Shown piece after piece: positions 1-9,567 of a stretch of DNA of 64,000 bases. The DNA is taken from positions 62,001 through 126,000 of the forward strand of contig NZ_KB894359.1 in assembly GCF_000374425.1 (NCBI RefSeq). Reading direction: 5' to 3'. Within the stretch, counting starts at the first letter, position 1, and the number at the start of each line of letters is the position of its first letter. A model generated the notes under the pieces. It did no database searches. It saw nothing but the letters and a program-made list of their open reading frames with translations, and had not been told where the DNA came from. This DNA is from Acinetobacter tjernbergiae DSM 14971 = CIP 107465. Lineage in GTDB: Bacteria; Pseudomonadota; Gammaproteobacteria; Pseudomonadales; Moraxellaceae. The position numbers and the translations under genes were made by a program.

Positions 1-1299
1 AATAATCGTGACATCAACTCCTCTTGCTAAAAGCAATTGACTGGTTACCTGACCAAAACGACCAAAACCAATCATTAGAATACTGCCACTTAGACCTTCA
101 GCTATATCGACGTTATCAAGAGAAACTGAATCTTTGGTTTCGGTAAATCGTTTAAAAAGAATGCCTAAGATTGGGGTCAGTATCATAGACAGTACAATAA
201 TTGCTGTTAGATTCGATTTAACTGTATTATCAATCACTTGGGCAGTGACCGCCGCAGAAAATAATACGAATGCAAACTCACCACCTTGAGCCATCAATAA
301 GGCACGATCCAAAGCTTCCGTATGCCGACTTTTGGTCAGACGAGCAACGATATAAATCATGAGTGATTTAGCAAACATCATTGTAACTACGCCACTCAAG
401 ATCAATTGCCAGTTTTGCTTCACGATTGATAAATCTAGTGACATTCCAACACCAAGGAAAAATAACCCCAATAGAATTCCTCTAAATGGCTCAATATCAG
501 CTTCAATCTGATGCCTAAAAGTTGATTCTGATAGCAACACGCCTGCAAGGAATGCCCCCATTGCCATAGATAAGCCACTGACTTGCATCAATAAAGCAGC
601 ACCCAACACCACTAAAAGTGCAGCAGCCGTCATCACTTCTCGTGCTTTTGCAGCAGCAAGCAATCTAAATAAAGGATTGAGCAACCAATAACCTGCGGCG
701 ATTAAACCTGCAATTGCAATTAAACCAATACCGATATTTTCCAAACGTGCTGAGGTACTTTCCACCACATGATTCGGTGCCATAAAAGCAACAACTGCCA
801 GTAATGGGACAATCAATAAGTCTTCAAACAACAAAATTGCGACAATTTTTTGACCTTGTGGCTGTGCGATATCACCACGATCACCCAAGAGTTGCATCAC
901 AATTGCGGTAGACGTCAGTACAAAACCTGCTGCACCAATAAATGCAACTTGCCATTTAAATCCAAATAAAAGCCCAACACCTGTTAATGCCAAAGCACAA
1001 GCAATAATTTGCAAAGTCCCTAAGCCAAAAATCTCACGCCTGAGACTCCATAAATGTGAAGGCTGCATTTCCAGCCCAATCACAAATAAGTACATGACAA
1101 TACCCAACTCTGCGATATGCAGAATTGAGGCTGAGTCATGGAAAAAAGCAAAGCCAAATGGACCAATGACCAATCCCGCGATTAAATAACCAAGAACTGA
1201 GCCTAAGCCAATTCGTTTAAAAATAGGAACGGCTATTACAGCCGCAGCCAATAAAACAACAGGCGCGATTAAACTCATTGAGTGTGCTTCTGAACTCAT
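1..1299 (-). CDS. CPA2-family cation:proton antiporter (KefB/KefC-like), 3' end missing
   Basis: Inner-membrane monovalent cation:proton antiporter of the CPA2 family; members exchange K+ or Na+ for H+ and are often gated by nucleotides or glutathione. The reading frame starts at an ATG at 1299 and runs off the left edge, so about 433 residues are visible. It opens with a hydrophobic segment and then KRIGLGSVLGYL, typical of the first transmembrane helices, followed by many further hydrophobic stretches. Near the left edge it enters a Rossmann TrkA-N/RCK domain, with the nucleotide-binding motif GFGRFG. This membrane core plus RCK layout fits KefB/KefC better than NhaA-type antiporters. The exact paralog and its ligand cannot be decided without the missing C-terminus. 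Confidence 0.88.
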   Translation of the reverse strand, partial: MSSEAHSMSLIAPVVLLAAAVIAVPIFKRIGLGSVLGYLIAGLVIGPFGFAFFHDSASILHIAELGIVMYLFVIGLEMQPSHLWSLRREIFGLGTLQIIACALALTGVGLLFGFKWQVAFIGAAGFVLTSTAIVMQLLGDRGDIAQPQGQKIVAILLFEDLLIVPLLAVVAFMAPNHVVESTSARLENIGIGLIAIAGLIAAGYWLLNPLFRLLAAAKAREVMTAAALLVVLGAALLMQVSGLSMAMGAFLAGVLLSESTFRHQIEADIEPFRGILLGLFFLGVGMSLDLSIVKQNWQLILSGVVTMMFAKSLMIYIVARLTKSRHTEALDRALLMAQGGEFAFVLFSAAVTAQVIDNTVKSNLTAIIVLSMILTPILGILFKRFTETKDSVSLDNVDIAEGLSGSILMIGFGRFGQVTSQLLLARGVDVTII

Positions 1300-1415
1300 A
1301 CTGTTCTCATTTTTATTCGTCTAAAGTCATTCTAAGTGAAACAATAAAAGACTTATATATCATTTATGAGACAATGCTTCCCAACATAATGATGCAAAAC
1401 AATCCGTTATAGACC

Positions 1416-2135
1416 TTAATTAATGGCGTTTTTATCCCAAAATGCTTGGCGGATTTGTGGCATCGCATTGAGGTGATTAATGATATGCTGCGCTTCTTCT
1501 GCCTCAATCGAACTCGCAATCAGCGTTACTTCTATCTCAACTTCCGTTTCACCAAATGGCGTTACATCAATATCTTTGGCAGGATAATTATGATGTTTCA
1601 AAGTTAGATTCAGCTCGTCCATGACTACCTTACTCTGAGTACGATCACAAATAATATAGATGACATGTAAGACTTCAGTTTCATCATCTAATGGACGGCG
1701 ATCTATGGCATGAACAATAGGTCTTAACAGCGTATTCGCGGCTAAGATAAAACCTGTTGCCAAAACTGCCTCAACAATCAAATCAGCACCTGCCGAAGCA
1801 CCCACAGCAGCAGAACACCATAATGTCGCAGCCGTATTTAAACCATGAATATTACCTTCTTGGCGCATAATCACACCTGCACCTAAGAAACCAATTCCAG
1901 AGACGACGTAAGCAATCACGCGAACTGCTCCATCGGCTCCAGTCAAATTAATTGCAATATCAACAAAAATTGCCGCCCCCACAGCAACCAAAACATTTGT
2001 TCTAAGTCCTGCTGTACGTTGTCGATACTGGCGTTCAAACCCAATCAATGCACCTAAAATAAATGCAACTGAAAGGCTAATTAAAGTATCGACAATATTG
2101 GATAGGTCTGTATTTTGTAGAAATTTTAATGACAT
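1416..2135 (-). CDS. MgtC/SapB family inner-membrane protein
   Basis: The 239-residue protein has the MgtC/SapB signature in its N-terminal half: the GFERQ motif (residues 32-36), AGLRTN (42-47) and a series of hydrophobic helices up to about residue 145. A soluble domain of roughly 90 residues follows, rich in Asp/Glu, as in longer MgtC homologs. MgtC of Salmonella supports growth at low Mg2+ and inside macrophages by inhibiting the F1Fo ATPase; many family members have other or unknown roles, so a Mg2+ function is an inference. It lies downstream of its own 360-base upstream gap and is transcribed in the same direction as the antiporter gene, 116 bases away. No recognisable Mg2+ riboswitch was seen upstream. 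Confidence 0.88.
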   Translation of the reverse strand: MSLKFLQNTDLSNIVDTLISLSVAFILGALIGFERQYRQRTAGLRTNVLVAVGAAIFVDIAINLTGADGAVRVIAYVVSGIGFLGAGVIMRQEGNIHGLNTAATLWCSAAVGASAGADLIVEAVLATGFILAANTLLRPIVHAIDRRPLDDETEVLHVIYIICDRTQSKVVMDELNLTLKHHNYPAKDIDVTPFGETEVEIEVTLIASSIEAEEAQHIINHLNAMPQIRQAFWDKNAIN

Positions 2136-2495
2136 CTTTTGCTTACTCTATTTAGATTTGATGATTCCGGTCAGTAAAATGAATGCCCACCTGTTTAAAG
2201 ATTGTAGATAAGCAAAATCTCATGGCAATTTACCAAAGACCATTTTTACTGCTAGGTAAGTTTGATGGATGAATCATATTCTTATCATTGCTATCTCATT
2301 GCAAGATAACAGCATAAAATGGCTAGCTTGCTCAGTCTTCGCTTTGATTGAATTGATAATTCAATCCAAACCTCAAACAACTATCCATTTCATACACCTA
2401 TTATATAAATTGGGAAAATTGTAAGGCTTGCTCAATAATTAACAAACCTTATTTTGTGAGTTTTTTATTTCAATATAAAAAACTCAACTATTTAA
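2136..2495. other. Gene-free stretch with two inverted repeats
   Basis: This gap separates the mgtC-like gene from the RDD gene. It holds a 9-bp perfect inverted repeat (2346-2354 with 2358-2366, 3-base loop) without a T-run, which could be an operator or RNA hairpin for the mgtC-like gene, and an AT-rich 12-bp perfect inverted repeat at 2457-2486 just past the RDD stop codon. No convincing ORF or riboswitch was recognised. Confidence 0.5.
2457..2486 (-). terminator. Probable AT-rich terminator hairpin after the RDD gene
   Basis: Twelve-base perfect arms (2457-2468 and 2475-2486) flank a 6-base loop, 9 bases beyond the RDD stop codon. The stem is mostly A/T with only a short GAG/CTC element, so it could equally act as a 3'-end stabiliser. 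Confidence 0.45.
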
Positions 2496-2912
2496 TTAAA
2501 GCTCTCTGACTACCACTGTTTTTGCCATTTTGTCATGCCAGCCTTGTTTCTTAGAATCAAAAGCTACCCAAATTAAACCAATAAAAAATACGAGAAATGC
2601 AGGTAAATAGCCAATATAACGAATAATCCCTTGACCAACAGTTACATTTTCTCCAGTCCTTTCGTCTAAGACTTTCAAACGCAACAAACGCTTACCAGGG
2701 GTTCCAGCAAATTTAACCCAGCAAAAGACACAAAAAGCAGCGATTAGAATTTGCCAAATCCAATCTGTTCCTGAACTTAACTCAGATGAATAAGCTGATT
2801 CCCACCCTAGAATCATTCCAATTGGAAGCAATGCGACAAGAATGATAATGTTATCAATCATTGAGGCACCTAAACGTATCCAAAAACCTGCATATTCATA
2901 TTTATGTGACAT
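2496..2912 (-). CDS. RDD family membrane protein
   Basis: A 138-residue integral membrane protein with the RDD-family pattern. Helix 1 follows RLGASMID (residues 13-20, containing the conserved Arg and Asp), then come a second hydrophobic segment, the [13 protein letters not shown] stretch around residue 70 and a last helix before the W-HDK-A element near the C-terminus. RDD proteins are small three- or four-helix membrane proteins; a few have been linked to ion exchange, most have no assigned function. It appears to be a single-gene unit with a terminator-like palindrome after the stop. A second, longer RDD protein is encoded at 41033-41794. Confidence 0.82.
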   Translation of the reverse strand: MSHKYEYAGFWIRLGASMIDNIIILVALLPIGMILGWESAYSSELSSGTDWIWQILIAAFCVFCWVKFAGTPGKRLLRLKVLDERTGENVTVGQGIIRYIGYLPAFLVFFIGLIWVAFDSKKQGWHDKMAKTVVVREL

Positions 2913-2978
2913 TTTCCCCTCACTTTTATTTCTATAGAATATAAATGCTTATAAATGATCGCTTTATCAGCATAGCAT

Positions 2979-3665
2979 TTATACAATATTTTGTTTTAAT
3001 TCACGCTCAAAAAAATCAACGGTACGTTGCCAAACCACTTTCGCCTCAGGTAGCCCACGACTCACACTACGAAAACCATGTGGCATATGATAAGTATAAG
3101 CCTCAACACGATCACCCAATTGCTGAATCAGCTTATTGCGCTTAGTGGCAGGACAAAATGGATCAACCGTCGACCAATGTCCTTGTAGCATACGAACCTC
3201 ATCTAAAGATTCATTGTTCGGTACACCCGCACCTTGAATCCCTAATGAATGGTGATAAACCACAGGTGCAAGCATATCTTCACGCTTTGCCATTTGAATG
3301 ACATAACCACCTGTTAAACATTGACCTAACATGCCTAAACGACCATTCGATCGTGGATCGGTTTTGAGTGCATCAAGCAGCACATGCATCTCTTGATTGA
3401 CTTCACTATCTGCTGCATTGATTCGCCCAGCCTTGCTGACCATGGCCCGAATACAATATTTAACTGCACCACCACTGAACAAATTAGGTACATAAACCAA
3501 ATAGCCGCGATCGGCCAAGTCTTGAGCATCTTCTCTATACACATCAAGGATACCGAATAATTCATGTAACAATAATATGGCAGGCAGTTTTTCTGAATTT
3601 TGTGTAGATGAATACACTTCAACTTCAATCTGACGTGTCAGTAATGTGATTGTTTTTATTTCCAT
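2979..3665 (-). CDS. Dienelactone hydrolase family protein
   Basis: Alpha/beta-hydrolase of the dienelactone hydrolase family, 228 residues from the ATG at 3665; an in-frame GTG two codons upstream is also possible. The visible catalytic elements match the family: a cysteine nucleophile in GQCLTGG (Cys116), an Asp near residue 168 (TVDPF) and a His near 196 (MPHGFRS). Classical members hydrolyse dienelactone in chlorocatechol breakdown, but many are carboxyl-ester hydrolases of unknown substrate. No aromatic-degradation genes lie nearby, so a role in that pathway is not supported here. The gene stands alone between the RDD gene and the terminator of the large lipoprotein gene, all on the same strand. 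Confidence 0.85.
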   Translation of the reverse strand: MEIKTITLLTRQIEVEVYSSTQNSEKLPAILLLHELFGILDVYREDAQDLADRGYLVYVPNLFSGGAVKYCIRAMVSKAGRINAADSEVNQEMHVLLDALKTDPRSNGRLGMLGQCLTGGYVIQMAKREDMLAPVVYHHSLGIQGAGVPNNESLDEVRMLQGHWSTVDPFCPATKRNKLIQQLGDRVEAYTYHMPHGFRSVSRGLPEAKVVWQRTVDFFERELKQNIV

Positions 3666-3727
3666 TTCCACTATCTACTTCATTAGAATGACTTTCATAC
3701 TATTAATGACAATGTTGATTGTCAAAT

Positions 3728-3752
3728 AAAAAAGAGCATCTTTCGATGCTCT
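3728..3752 (-). terminator. Rho-independent terminator of the large lipoprotein gene
   Basis: Eight-base stem (3733-3740 with 3745-3752), 4-base loop. On the minus strand it is followed by a run of T. It sits about 30 bases past the stop codon of the 802-residue lipoprotein gene. Confidence 0.8.
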
Positions 3753-3781
3753 AAGTCAAAATAGAGAAATCATTTGATAAA

Positions 3782-6190
3782 TTAGAATTTCATTGTTCCA
3801 TTGAAAGTTAATTGTATTACTCCATCCATAGGCTTAATTTGCTTCATTACAACATTGTTGAATGTAATAGTACGATTGGTCGTATTCACGGTTAAACCAG
3901 TACAAGTACCATTTTCATCTTTGCATCTAAATGCCCAATCTTTAATAATATTAAATGACTGATCATATTGAATGAAGGTATATGCTGTATTTTGAGTTTC
4001 ACCCACCATTTTTTGGAAACCCACAGATAAGCCACTCGCAATTTCACCAGGCTTTGGTGCATTTCCAAAATATGTGACCGCACCGCTATTCGGAACTAAT
4101 GGATTAAACTGAACTTGCGGAGCACCATTATAAAGCATCGGATTACCAATATGCTCGTAATAGCTTGCAGGCGAATTTGCACCTGAGATTGTTACACATC
4201 CATAAGGATTGGTATTACCGCTACATGAACCTGTTGGAGTTGTATTATTTGCCTGATAAATCAAAGCACCATTTTTAATAGTAAGGTCTTGTGTTGCTCC
4301 ACTCACTATTTTTAATACTGCGTTATTAAAAGTAAAAGTGGTATTGTTATTTGCAGTTTTTGCTGTTACGCCACTACATACAGGTAATGCCCCCACACCA
4401 CATGCCCATGCATAACTCTTATTTTCAACAGCAACACTCACTAAATTGCCATTATTCATTATGATTTTCACATTTTCTTTTTTATCAGCATTAAAGAAAG
4501 TATAAACATCTGGTGAAGTGATTGCTGTTACTGTGGATTTTGTAAAACCACAAAAATCACTTGGCGCATTTTTAAAGCCCAGCTTATCATCGACACCATT
4601 AGATTCACATAATTGCGGAGATGTAGTTACTTTTTCTCCATAAAAGCCTGAAAAATCTGCACTTTCTGCAGAATATTTACCTAAATTATCTTTAAAAATA
4701 GTTGCATAACCTTTATCTGTAATCAAATAATAATTTGTACCATTACTTTGAACATTCGCACCACAGACTTCTTTGATATTCGCAGTTGTACCTTTAGCAA
4801 TTACTTTGGCATTTGCTGAATCTAGGTTAAAAACAACGACTCCTTGATCTTTGTAATCACCATTATAAGCAATTAAGTCACTTAGTTTACCAACAGGTAG
4901 ATTCTTACTCGCACATGTCTCTGTAACTAGTGGAGGAGTATCGAGACCAATTACAATTTCATTTGCTTTGATAGTTAATGTTTTTTTTGTCGTTGTTGTT
5001 GCAACAAAGATTCCTTTACATACTCCTTTGTCATCCGTAATTTTCCAAGGATGTGTGGTATAGGTTTGCTGATTATGAATCTGACTAGTTGCTAGCCCTT
5101 TTTTATAATTTACTGCTTGGCTTGTATAATTAATCCAGTCAATATTAACTGTTGCACCACTTTGATTGATAAAGTCAATATATAACGATTGACCATTGGC
5201 TGATTTTAAATTTTTTTCATCTGCACAAGCATATTCAGCAACGCCATCTACAATACGGATGGGGGTCGCAGTTGTAACAGGTGTTGGTGCAGGAATATTG
5301 GGTACTTGTGCATTAAATACACCTAACCATGCTGATAAATCGGCTATATTTTGTAGTTTAAAAATTGAGCTATAAAAAACATTAACCCAATCTGACCACG
5401 CTTGTATCCACGCATTGTTATAGGTAGTTAAAGCAATTGCATTCTGTTTACCATCAAGTGTGCCATCAGAAAAATCTTGACTCAATGCTTGTAAAATATC
5501 ATAAGCAGGTTGCGTACTCTCACTATTTAATCGTTTTGCTTCTTTCGCTAAACTTGCTAAATATAGAGCGTATGCGCGTTTTGGCTCACTAATTTTTTGA
5601 TAATTAATTAATTCTGAAAAATCATTTAACTTCGCAATTGCAGGCGCATCAGTAATCTGAAAGCTATGACCAAGCCTTAATTGTTGACTAATTCTGCTTG
5701 CAGCAATATCTAAATTCGCTTGAGTAATTTGTGCACTCAAAGACTGCGCATAAACTAAAGCTGCCTCTGTTAGTGCGGTAACACCAAGATTCGTTTGATC
5801 GGCGGTAATGGTCGCAGCTGCACGTAAAATAGGTGTATTTGCCGCTGCATTTAAATTTACTAATTTATCTGTGATCGCTTCATCTGCATAACTAAGCTTG
5901 CCATCAATTGTTGGTAATACCTCTGCAATAATTGGATTTTTTAATTTGTTACTATCAACTTTGAATGTTACCGTGCCATCGGCACCAATATTTTTAACTT
6001 CAACAATTGTTTGCCCCGTAATTGCATCTTTGAGTACAACACGGCCTTGTATGACCTGCCCTAATGAAGGTGTAATCGTAATACTTTTCTGTGTAGGTGC
6101 CGCTATGCTCTCTTTGTCACCATCACTATGACAAGCGCCCAACAGTAAACTACATACAATACAAGCACTTAATAAACTATATTTTATCAT
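3782..6190 (-). CDS. Large lipoprotein of unknown function
   Basis: An 802-residue protein with a lipoprotein signal peptide: a Lys-containing start, a hydrophobic stretch and a lipobox LLGAC with Cys20 as the predicted acylated residue. It is likely an outer-membrane or periplasm-facing lipoprotein. The first part (about 40-290) has beta-rich then helical, Ala/Leu-rich sequence. The rest (about 310-802) is rich in Asn, Thr, Gly and aromatic residues with many scattered cysteines and looks like repeated beta units, although no repeat could be aligned by eye. I do not recognise a named domain. It is followed by a strong terminator and lies 266 bases from a leftward two-component system, so regulation by that system is possible but not shown. 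Confidence 0.72.
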   Translation of the reverse strand: MIKYSLLSACIVCSLLLGACHSDGDKESIAAPTQKSITITPSLGQVIQGRVVLKDAITGQTIVEVKNIGADGTVTFKVDSNKLKNPIIAEVLPTIDGKLSYADEAITDKLVNLNAAANTPILRAAATITADQTNLGVTALTEAALVYAQSLSAQITQANLDIAASRISQQLRLGHSFQITDAPAIAKLNDFSELINYQKISEPKRAYALYLASLAKEAKRLNSESTQPAYDILQALSQDFSDGTLDGKQNAIALTTYNNAWIQAWSDWVNVFYSSIFKLQNIADLSAWLGVFNAQVPNIPAPTPVTTATPIRIVDGVAEYACADEKNLKSANGQSLYIDFINQSGATVNIDWINYTSQAVNYKKGLATSQIHNQQTYTTHPWKITDDKGVCKGIFVATTTTKKTLTIKANEIVIGLDTPPLVTETCASKNLPVGKLSDLIAYNGDYKDQGVVVFNLDSANAKVIAKGTTANIKEVCGANVQSNGTNYYLITDKGYATIFKDNLGKYSAESADFSGFYGEKVTTSPQLCESNGVDDKLGFKNAPSDFCGFTKSTVTAITSPDVYTFFNADKKENVKIIMNNGNLVSVAVENKSYAWACGVGALPVCSGVTAKTANNNTTFTFNNAVLKIVSGATQDLTIKNGALIYQANNTTPTGSCSGNTNPYGCVTISGANSPASYYEHIGNPMLYNGAPQVQFNPLVPNSGAVTYFGNAPKPGEIASGLSVGFQKMVGETQNTAYTFIQYDQSFNIIKDWAFRCKDENGTCTGLTVNTTNRTITFNNVVMKQIKPMDGVIQLTFNGTMKF

Positions 6191-6456
6191 ATAAAGCCCA
6201 TTTATTATTTCGTTCCATTCTTGATCACATTAACGTTTTTATATTTTTTTGCGTATCCCCTATTTAAGGGGGGCATCTATTTCTATTTTAAATTTTATAA
6301 TCATAAATTAGTAATATACTGCGATTTAGAGAATACATTAATGTGAGGTTTTATTTGAAAGCAAAGTATAATTGGCTCAAACAAGCAACTAAGCTAATGA
6401 AAAAATTATATTTTTCTTTTAAAAGTATGAATAAATATTAATCACAGTAATAAAAG

Positions 6457-7155
6457 TTAAATTAAACCATATTGCTGTGCTAACAGTGCAGCTTCAGCAC
6501 GAGATGAAATATTTAGTTTTCGATAAATCGATTTAACATAGTCACTAACTGTATAACTTGACAAATCCAATTCATAAGCAATTTCTGTAACTTGATAACC
6601 TTTAGCAATATATGAAAATACTTGTTTTTCTCGATTGGTTAAATTGAGAGACTGAAGTTTCTGTTTTTTTTGCTGATTGGATAATTCATTCGCTTTGACG
6701 TAGCTCAATAACTTTTGTGTCATACAGGGTGAGAAAGCATATTGACCATCAGCGATCTGTTGTAAATATCGTTGGAATATATCTTCATTTAAATCTTTAA
6801 GTAAATAACCTTTGGCACCATGACAAATCGCTTCAAATAAATATTGGTCGTCCTCAAAAATTGTAACAACGATACTTATTGTCTCTGATGCGTGTACTGC
6901 CAACCAGTCAATAATTTCCAAACCTTTACCATCAGGTAAAGAAAGATCGATCAAAGCCAATTCATATTGCTGTTTAATTAAGAGTTGTTTCGCCTCTTGA
7001 ATACTATATGCTTGCTGAATATTTATACCTATAAAAGATTCAAGCAATCTTTGTTGCAACCATTTATTTACTTCTACAATATCCTCTAGGATTAATGCTG
7101 TTTTAATCTGCGTTTTTCCCATATCGATAACCAACTTATTTATGTTTATATTCAT
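6457..7155 (-). CDS. NarL/FixJ-type response regulator
   Basis: Two-component response regulator of 232 residues. The receiver domain (about 18-135) has the phosphoacceptor Asp70 in ALIDLSLPDG and the conserved Lys120 in GYLLKD. A LuxR-type helix-turn-helix occupies about 172-232 (LTNREKQVF, SSYTVSDYVKSIYRKL). The start at 7155 gives an ATGA overlap with the stop of the kinase gene, indicating translational coupling. An internal ATG eleven codons later would begin closer to the receiver domain and cannot be excluded. It is the expected partner of the adjacent histidine kinase. The target genes are unknown; the large lipoprotein gene downstream on the same strand is one candidate. Confidence 0.92.
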   Translation of the reverse strand: MNININKLVIDMGKTQIKTALILEDIVEVNKWLQQRLLESFIGINIQQAYSIQEAKQLLIKQQYELALIDLSLPDGKGLEIIDWLAVHASETISIVVTIFEDDQYLFEAICHGAKGYLLKDLNEDIFQRYLQQIADGQYAFSPCMTQKLLSYVKANELSNQQKKQKLQSLNLTNREKQVFSYIAKGYQVTEIAYELDLSSYTVSDYVKSIYRKLNISSRAEAALLAQQYGLI

Positions 7156-9281
7156 ACAGGGAAACTGATGGTAATTTTTGAACCTTTTTCGCCTTGTCCT
7201 AGCTGTAAATCGAGTCTTGCTGAAAGTTGAACTGCTCTCTCATTTAAATTTTTTAGTCCATTGCCGTATATCGTCTCATTTAAATTGGTTTCACAGCCTT
7301 GACCATCGTCGCAGACTACAGAATACAAATTAGATGTATCTAGATAAATTTGGATACTGACCTGATGCGCATTTGCATATTTAATTATATTACTGATAAT
7401 TTCTCTCATCATAGATATATAGTGACGATATTGTGAATAACTTAAACTTATAGGTTGATCGCCAATATCTTGTATCCATATAAACGCTATATCACAATTA
7501 TGTAAACGGGGTTTTATCTCTTGTTCTAGTTCGTGCAACACCACCTTAAGCTCAACACCAGCACCCAATAAACCATTAACAATCATACGCATTTCAGCAA
7601 TTGCTTGACGTATCGTCTGTTTCATCTGCTCAGCATCTTTTTGGTATAAACCAGATAATAACTTTGCGCCTAAATCATCATGTAAATCTCGAGCAATACG
7701 GTGTCTTTCTTCACGTACCCCTTGATCATAAGCAACACGGCTTTCCACCGCCTGAGCTAAAAATGGTAATAAATTCTGAATCAGTTGCTGATCATGTTCA
7801 TTAAATAAACGACGACCTTGCTGTGCATAGCTGAGACGCATAGCCGCCAACCCTGCAACTTGTGGTGTATGTAGAACTAAGCCATTATCTTCAATTTGGC
7901 TATGATGTGTCTGTTCACCTATCTCAAGCTTTAATGGCTGAAACAAATCATTCAATAGTACCTTCCACTGTAACTGACGCTCCTGTTCATTAATTGCAAA
8001 GCTCATCTGTAAGATTCTTTCAAACAACTCACTATCAGATAGTTTCTTGGATTGTAATAATCGTGCTTGTAGCCAGCCACGAATAGGCAACCAAATGAGA
8101 CCACAAATCAAAATTGCTAGACTGAGTGACATACGTGGACTTAACATCATGACCAGAAATGTATCTACTAGTATGAGTAAAAAGAAACCCAACAGATAAA
8201 ACAGAATACGAAATATCCAGCTTTCCAACTCAAACAATCGATAACGCAACACGCCCTGTACGACCCCTACATAAATCAGTAGGAAAAACAGGAAAGCATA
8301 GCCTTGCGACATTGCAGCATCTATGCCTAGCAAATTTGGCATGCTTACCAACAGAACAGGAATACCAGCACCCAACATTAAAGATAATGCGAACCACCTT
8401 AAAGCAGCTTGTGCAACAGGATCATATTTTGCCCTACGATATTGCCAGCAACTAAGTAATAGAATAATACTTAATGCGATCAGTAATGGTACAAAAGTGC
8501 CGATTGGAGGGCCAGAAAAAAATACCTTAAACATATCGCATAGCCACCAACAGAACGTAACAACAACAAACAACAGTTGTAGTCTAGATGGAAGTAAACG
8601 AACGGTAGGATAATTGGCAAACAGCAACACGAGTACAACACCAAATAGCATGGCACTCGTATGGTTAAGATTGGACAATAGTTCAAATAAAGGTGCAGGC
8701 AAGGCAAGTACCCGGCTACTATAAATAGCAGCCGAAAATGCGGCTGCCATAATGCAGCAACCAGCGATAAATAGAATAAAAGTGGTATAGCGTTTGCGGC
8801 TAATACCCCATACCCATCCCCCGATTAAGAAACTACTTAGCCCTACGAAAATTTGCACCCAGAATACAACAGGTAAGCTATTCATGGGCCGTCTAGGTTG
8901 TACATCGAGCAGAATACTATTCCCATTGGCAAACTGCATACCGATTTGTTGTTGCTGTAACAGACTTGCCAAATAATCCTGACGATGAAAAAATTGTCTA
9001 CTTTGTTGATAGGTTTCCAATTGGTCAGGATCTTCCATAATATCCTGCTCAACCAGTTCAGCTCTATTTCCACCATCTGCATGACTAATCGACTGAACAA
9101 TCTCTCCATGCTGAACACCTACAAGCGGTACGCCAATAGTATCCACCACGATATGCTGTTTCTCAACTACCAGTGTGAAACCAAACCAAGGTTGGTAAAG
9201 TGCGGTGATTACTGTAAGCAATGTCAGTGCTATACCAACAAGCAAAATGCCCCACATCACAACAAAAGGTGTTTTTATCAT
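7152..9281 (-). CDS. Membrane sensor histidine kinase (HisKA_3 type)
   Basis: A 709-residue sensor kinase. A first membrane helix (about 8-30) is followed by an extracytoplasmic region of about 100 residues (35-135). Then come roughly eight hydrophobic segments (135-400), a linker that may be GAF-like (415-515), the HisKA_3 dimerisation domain with His534 in RDLHDD, and a HATPase_c domain with Asn631 (N box), DDGQG (658-662) and GNGLKN (673-678). HisKA_3 kinases pair with NarL-type regulators, exactly as found here in the overlapping downstream gene. The multi-helix membrane domain could itself sense a ligand or membrane state. The stimulus cannot be read from the sequence. Confidence 0.92.
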   Translation of the reverse strand: MIKTPFVVMWGILLVGIALTLLTVITALYQPWFGFTLVVEKQHIVVDTIGVPLVGVQHGEIVQSISHADGGNRAELVEQDIMEDPDQLETYQQSRQFFHRQDYLASLLQQQQIGMQFANGNSILLDVQPRRPMNSLPVVFWVQIFVGLSSFLIGGWVWGISRKRYTTFILFIAGCCIMAAAFSAAIYSSRVLALPAPLFELLSNLNHTSAMLFGVVLVLLFANYPTVRLLPSRLQLLFVVVTFCWWLCDMFKVFFSGPPIGTFVPLLIALSIILLLSCWQYRRAKYDPVAQAALRWFALSLMLGAGIPVLLVSMPNLLGIDAAMSQGYAFLFFLLIYVGVVQGVLRYRLFELESWIFRILFYLLGFFLLILVDTFLVMMLSPRMSLSLAILICGLIWLPIRGWLQARLLQSKKLSDSELFERILQMSFAINEQERQLQWKVLLNDLFQPLKLEIGEQTHHSQIEDNGLVLHTPQVAGLAAMRLSYAQQGRRLFNEHDQQLIQNLLPFLAQAVESRVAYDQGVREERHRIARDLHDDLGAKLLSGLYQKDAEQMKQTIRQAIAEMRMIVNGLLGAGVELKVVLHELEQEIKPRLHNCDIAFIWIQDIGDQPISLSYSQYRHYISMMREIISNIIKYANAHQVSIQIYLDTSNLYSVVCDDGQGCETNLNETIYGNGLKNLNERAVQLSARLDLQLGQGEKGSKITISFPV

Positions 9282-9517
9282 CTTGCCAAATGCCCCACCT
9301 GCCTTATGCAGATACTTTAACCATATTCAGTATTTGTGATTTTTAAATGGTCGTTCGGTGATGGATTGAGAAAACAATCACACCAACAACAAACAAAAAT
9401 AACGATTACATATACCGTAGAAATGGCTGACTTTGTATGAAGTTGTGCCACACATTTCCATAGAACAAGGCTTAAATCTTTTTATTTGTTGCGATAGTAA
9501 AACATATCCACAAAATA

Positions 9518-9543
9518 AAAAGGATGCCATAGAGCATCCTTTT
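9518..9543 (-). terminator. Rho-independent terminator after pepN
   Basis: Ten-base stem (9518-9527 with 9534-9543) with a GGATGC core and 6-base loop. The minus-strand reading ends in a T-rich run. It lies 25 bases past the pepN stop. Confidence 0.85.
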
Positions 9544-9567
9544 ATCGAAAAATGGTAAAAATAATTA

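Noticed and set aside
2136..2495. Mg2+-sensing leader before the mgtC-like gene
   Set aside because: Only a simple 9-bp hairpin was found; none of the multi-stem M-box layout or a leader peptide could be identified.
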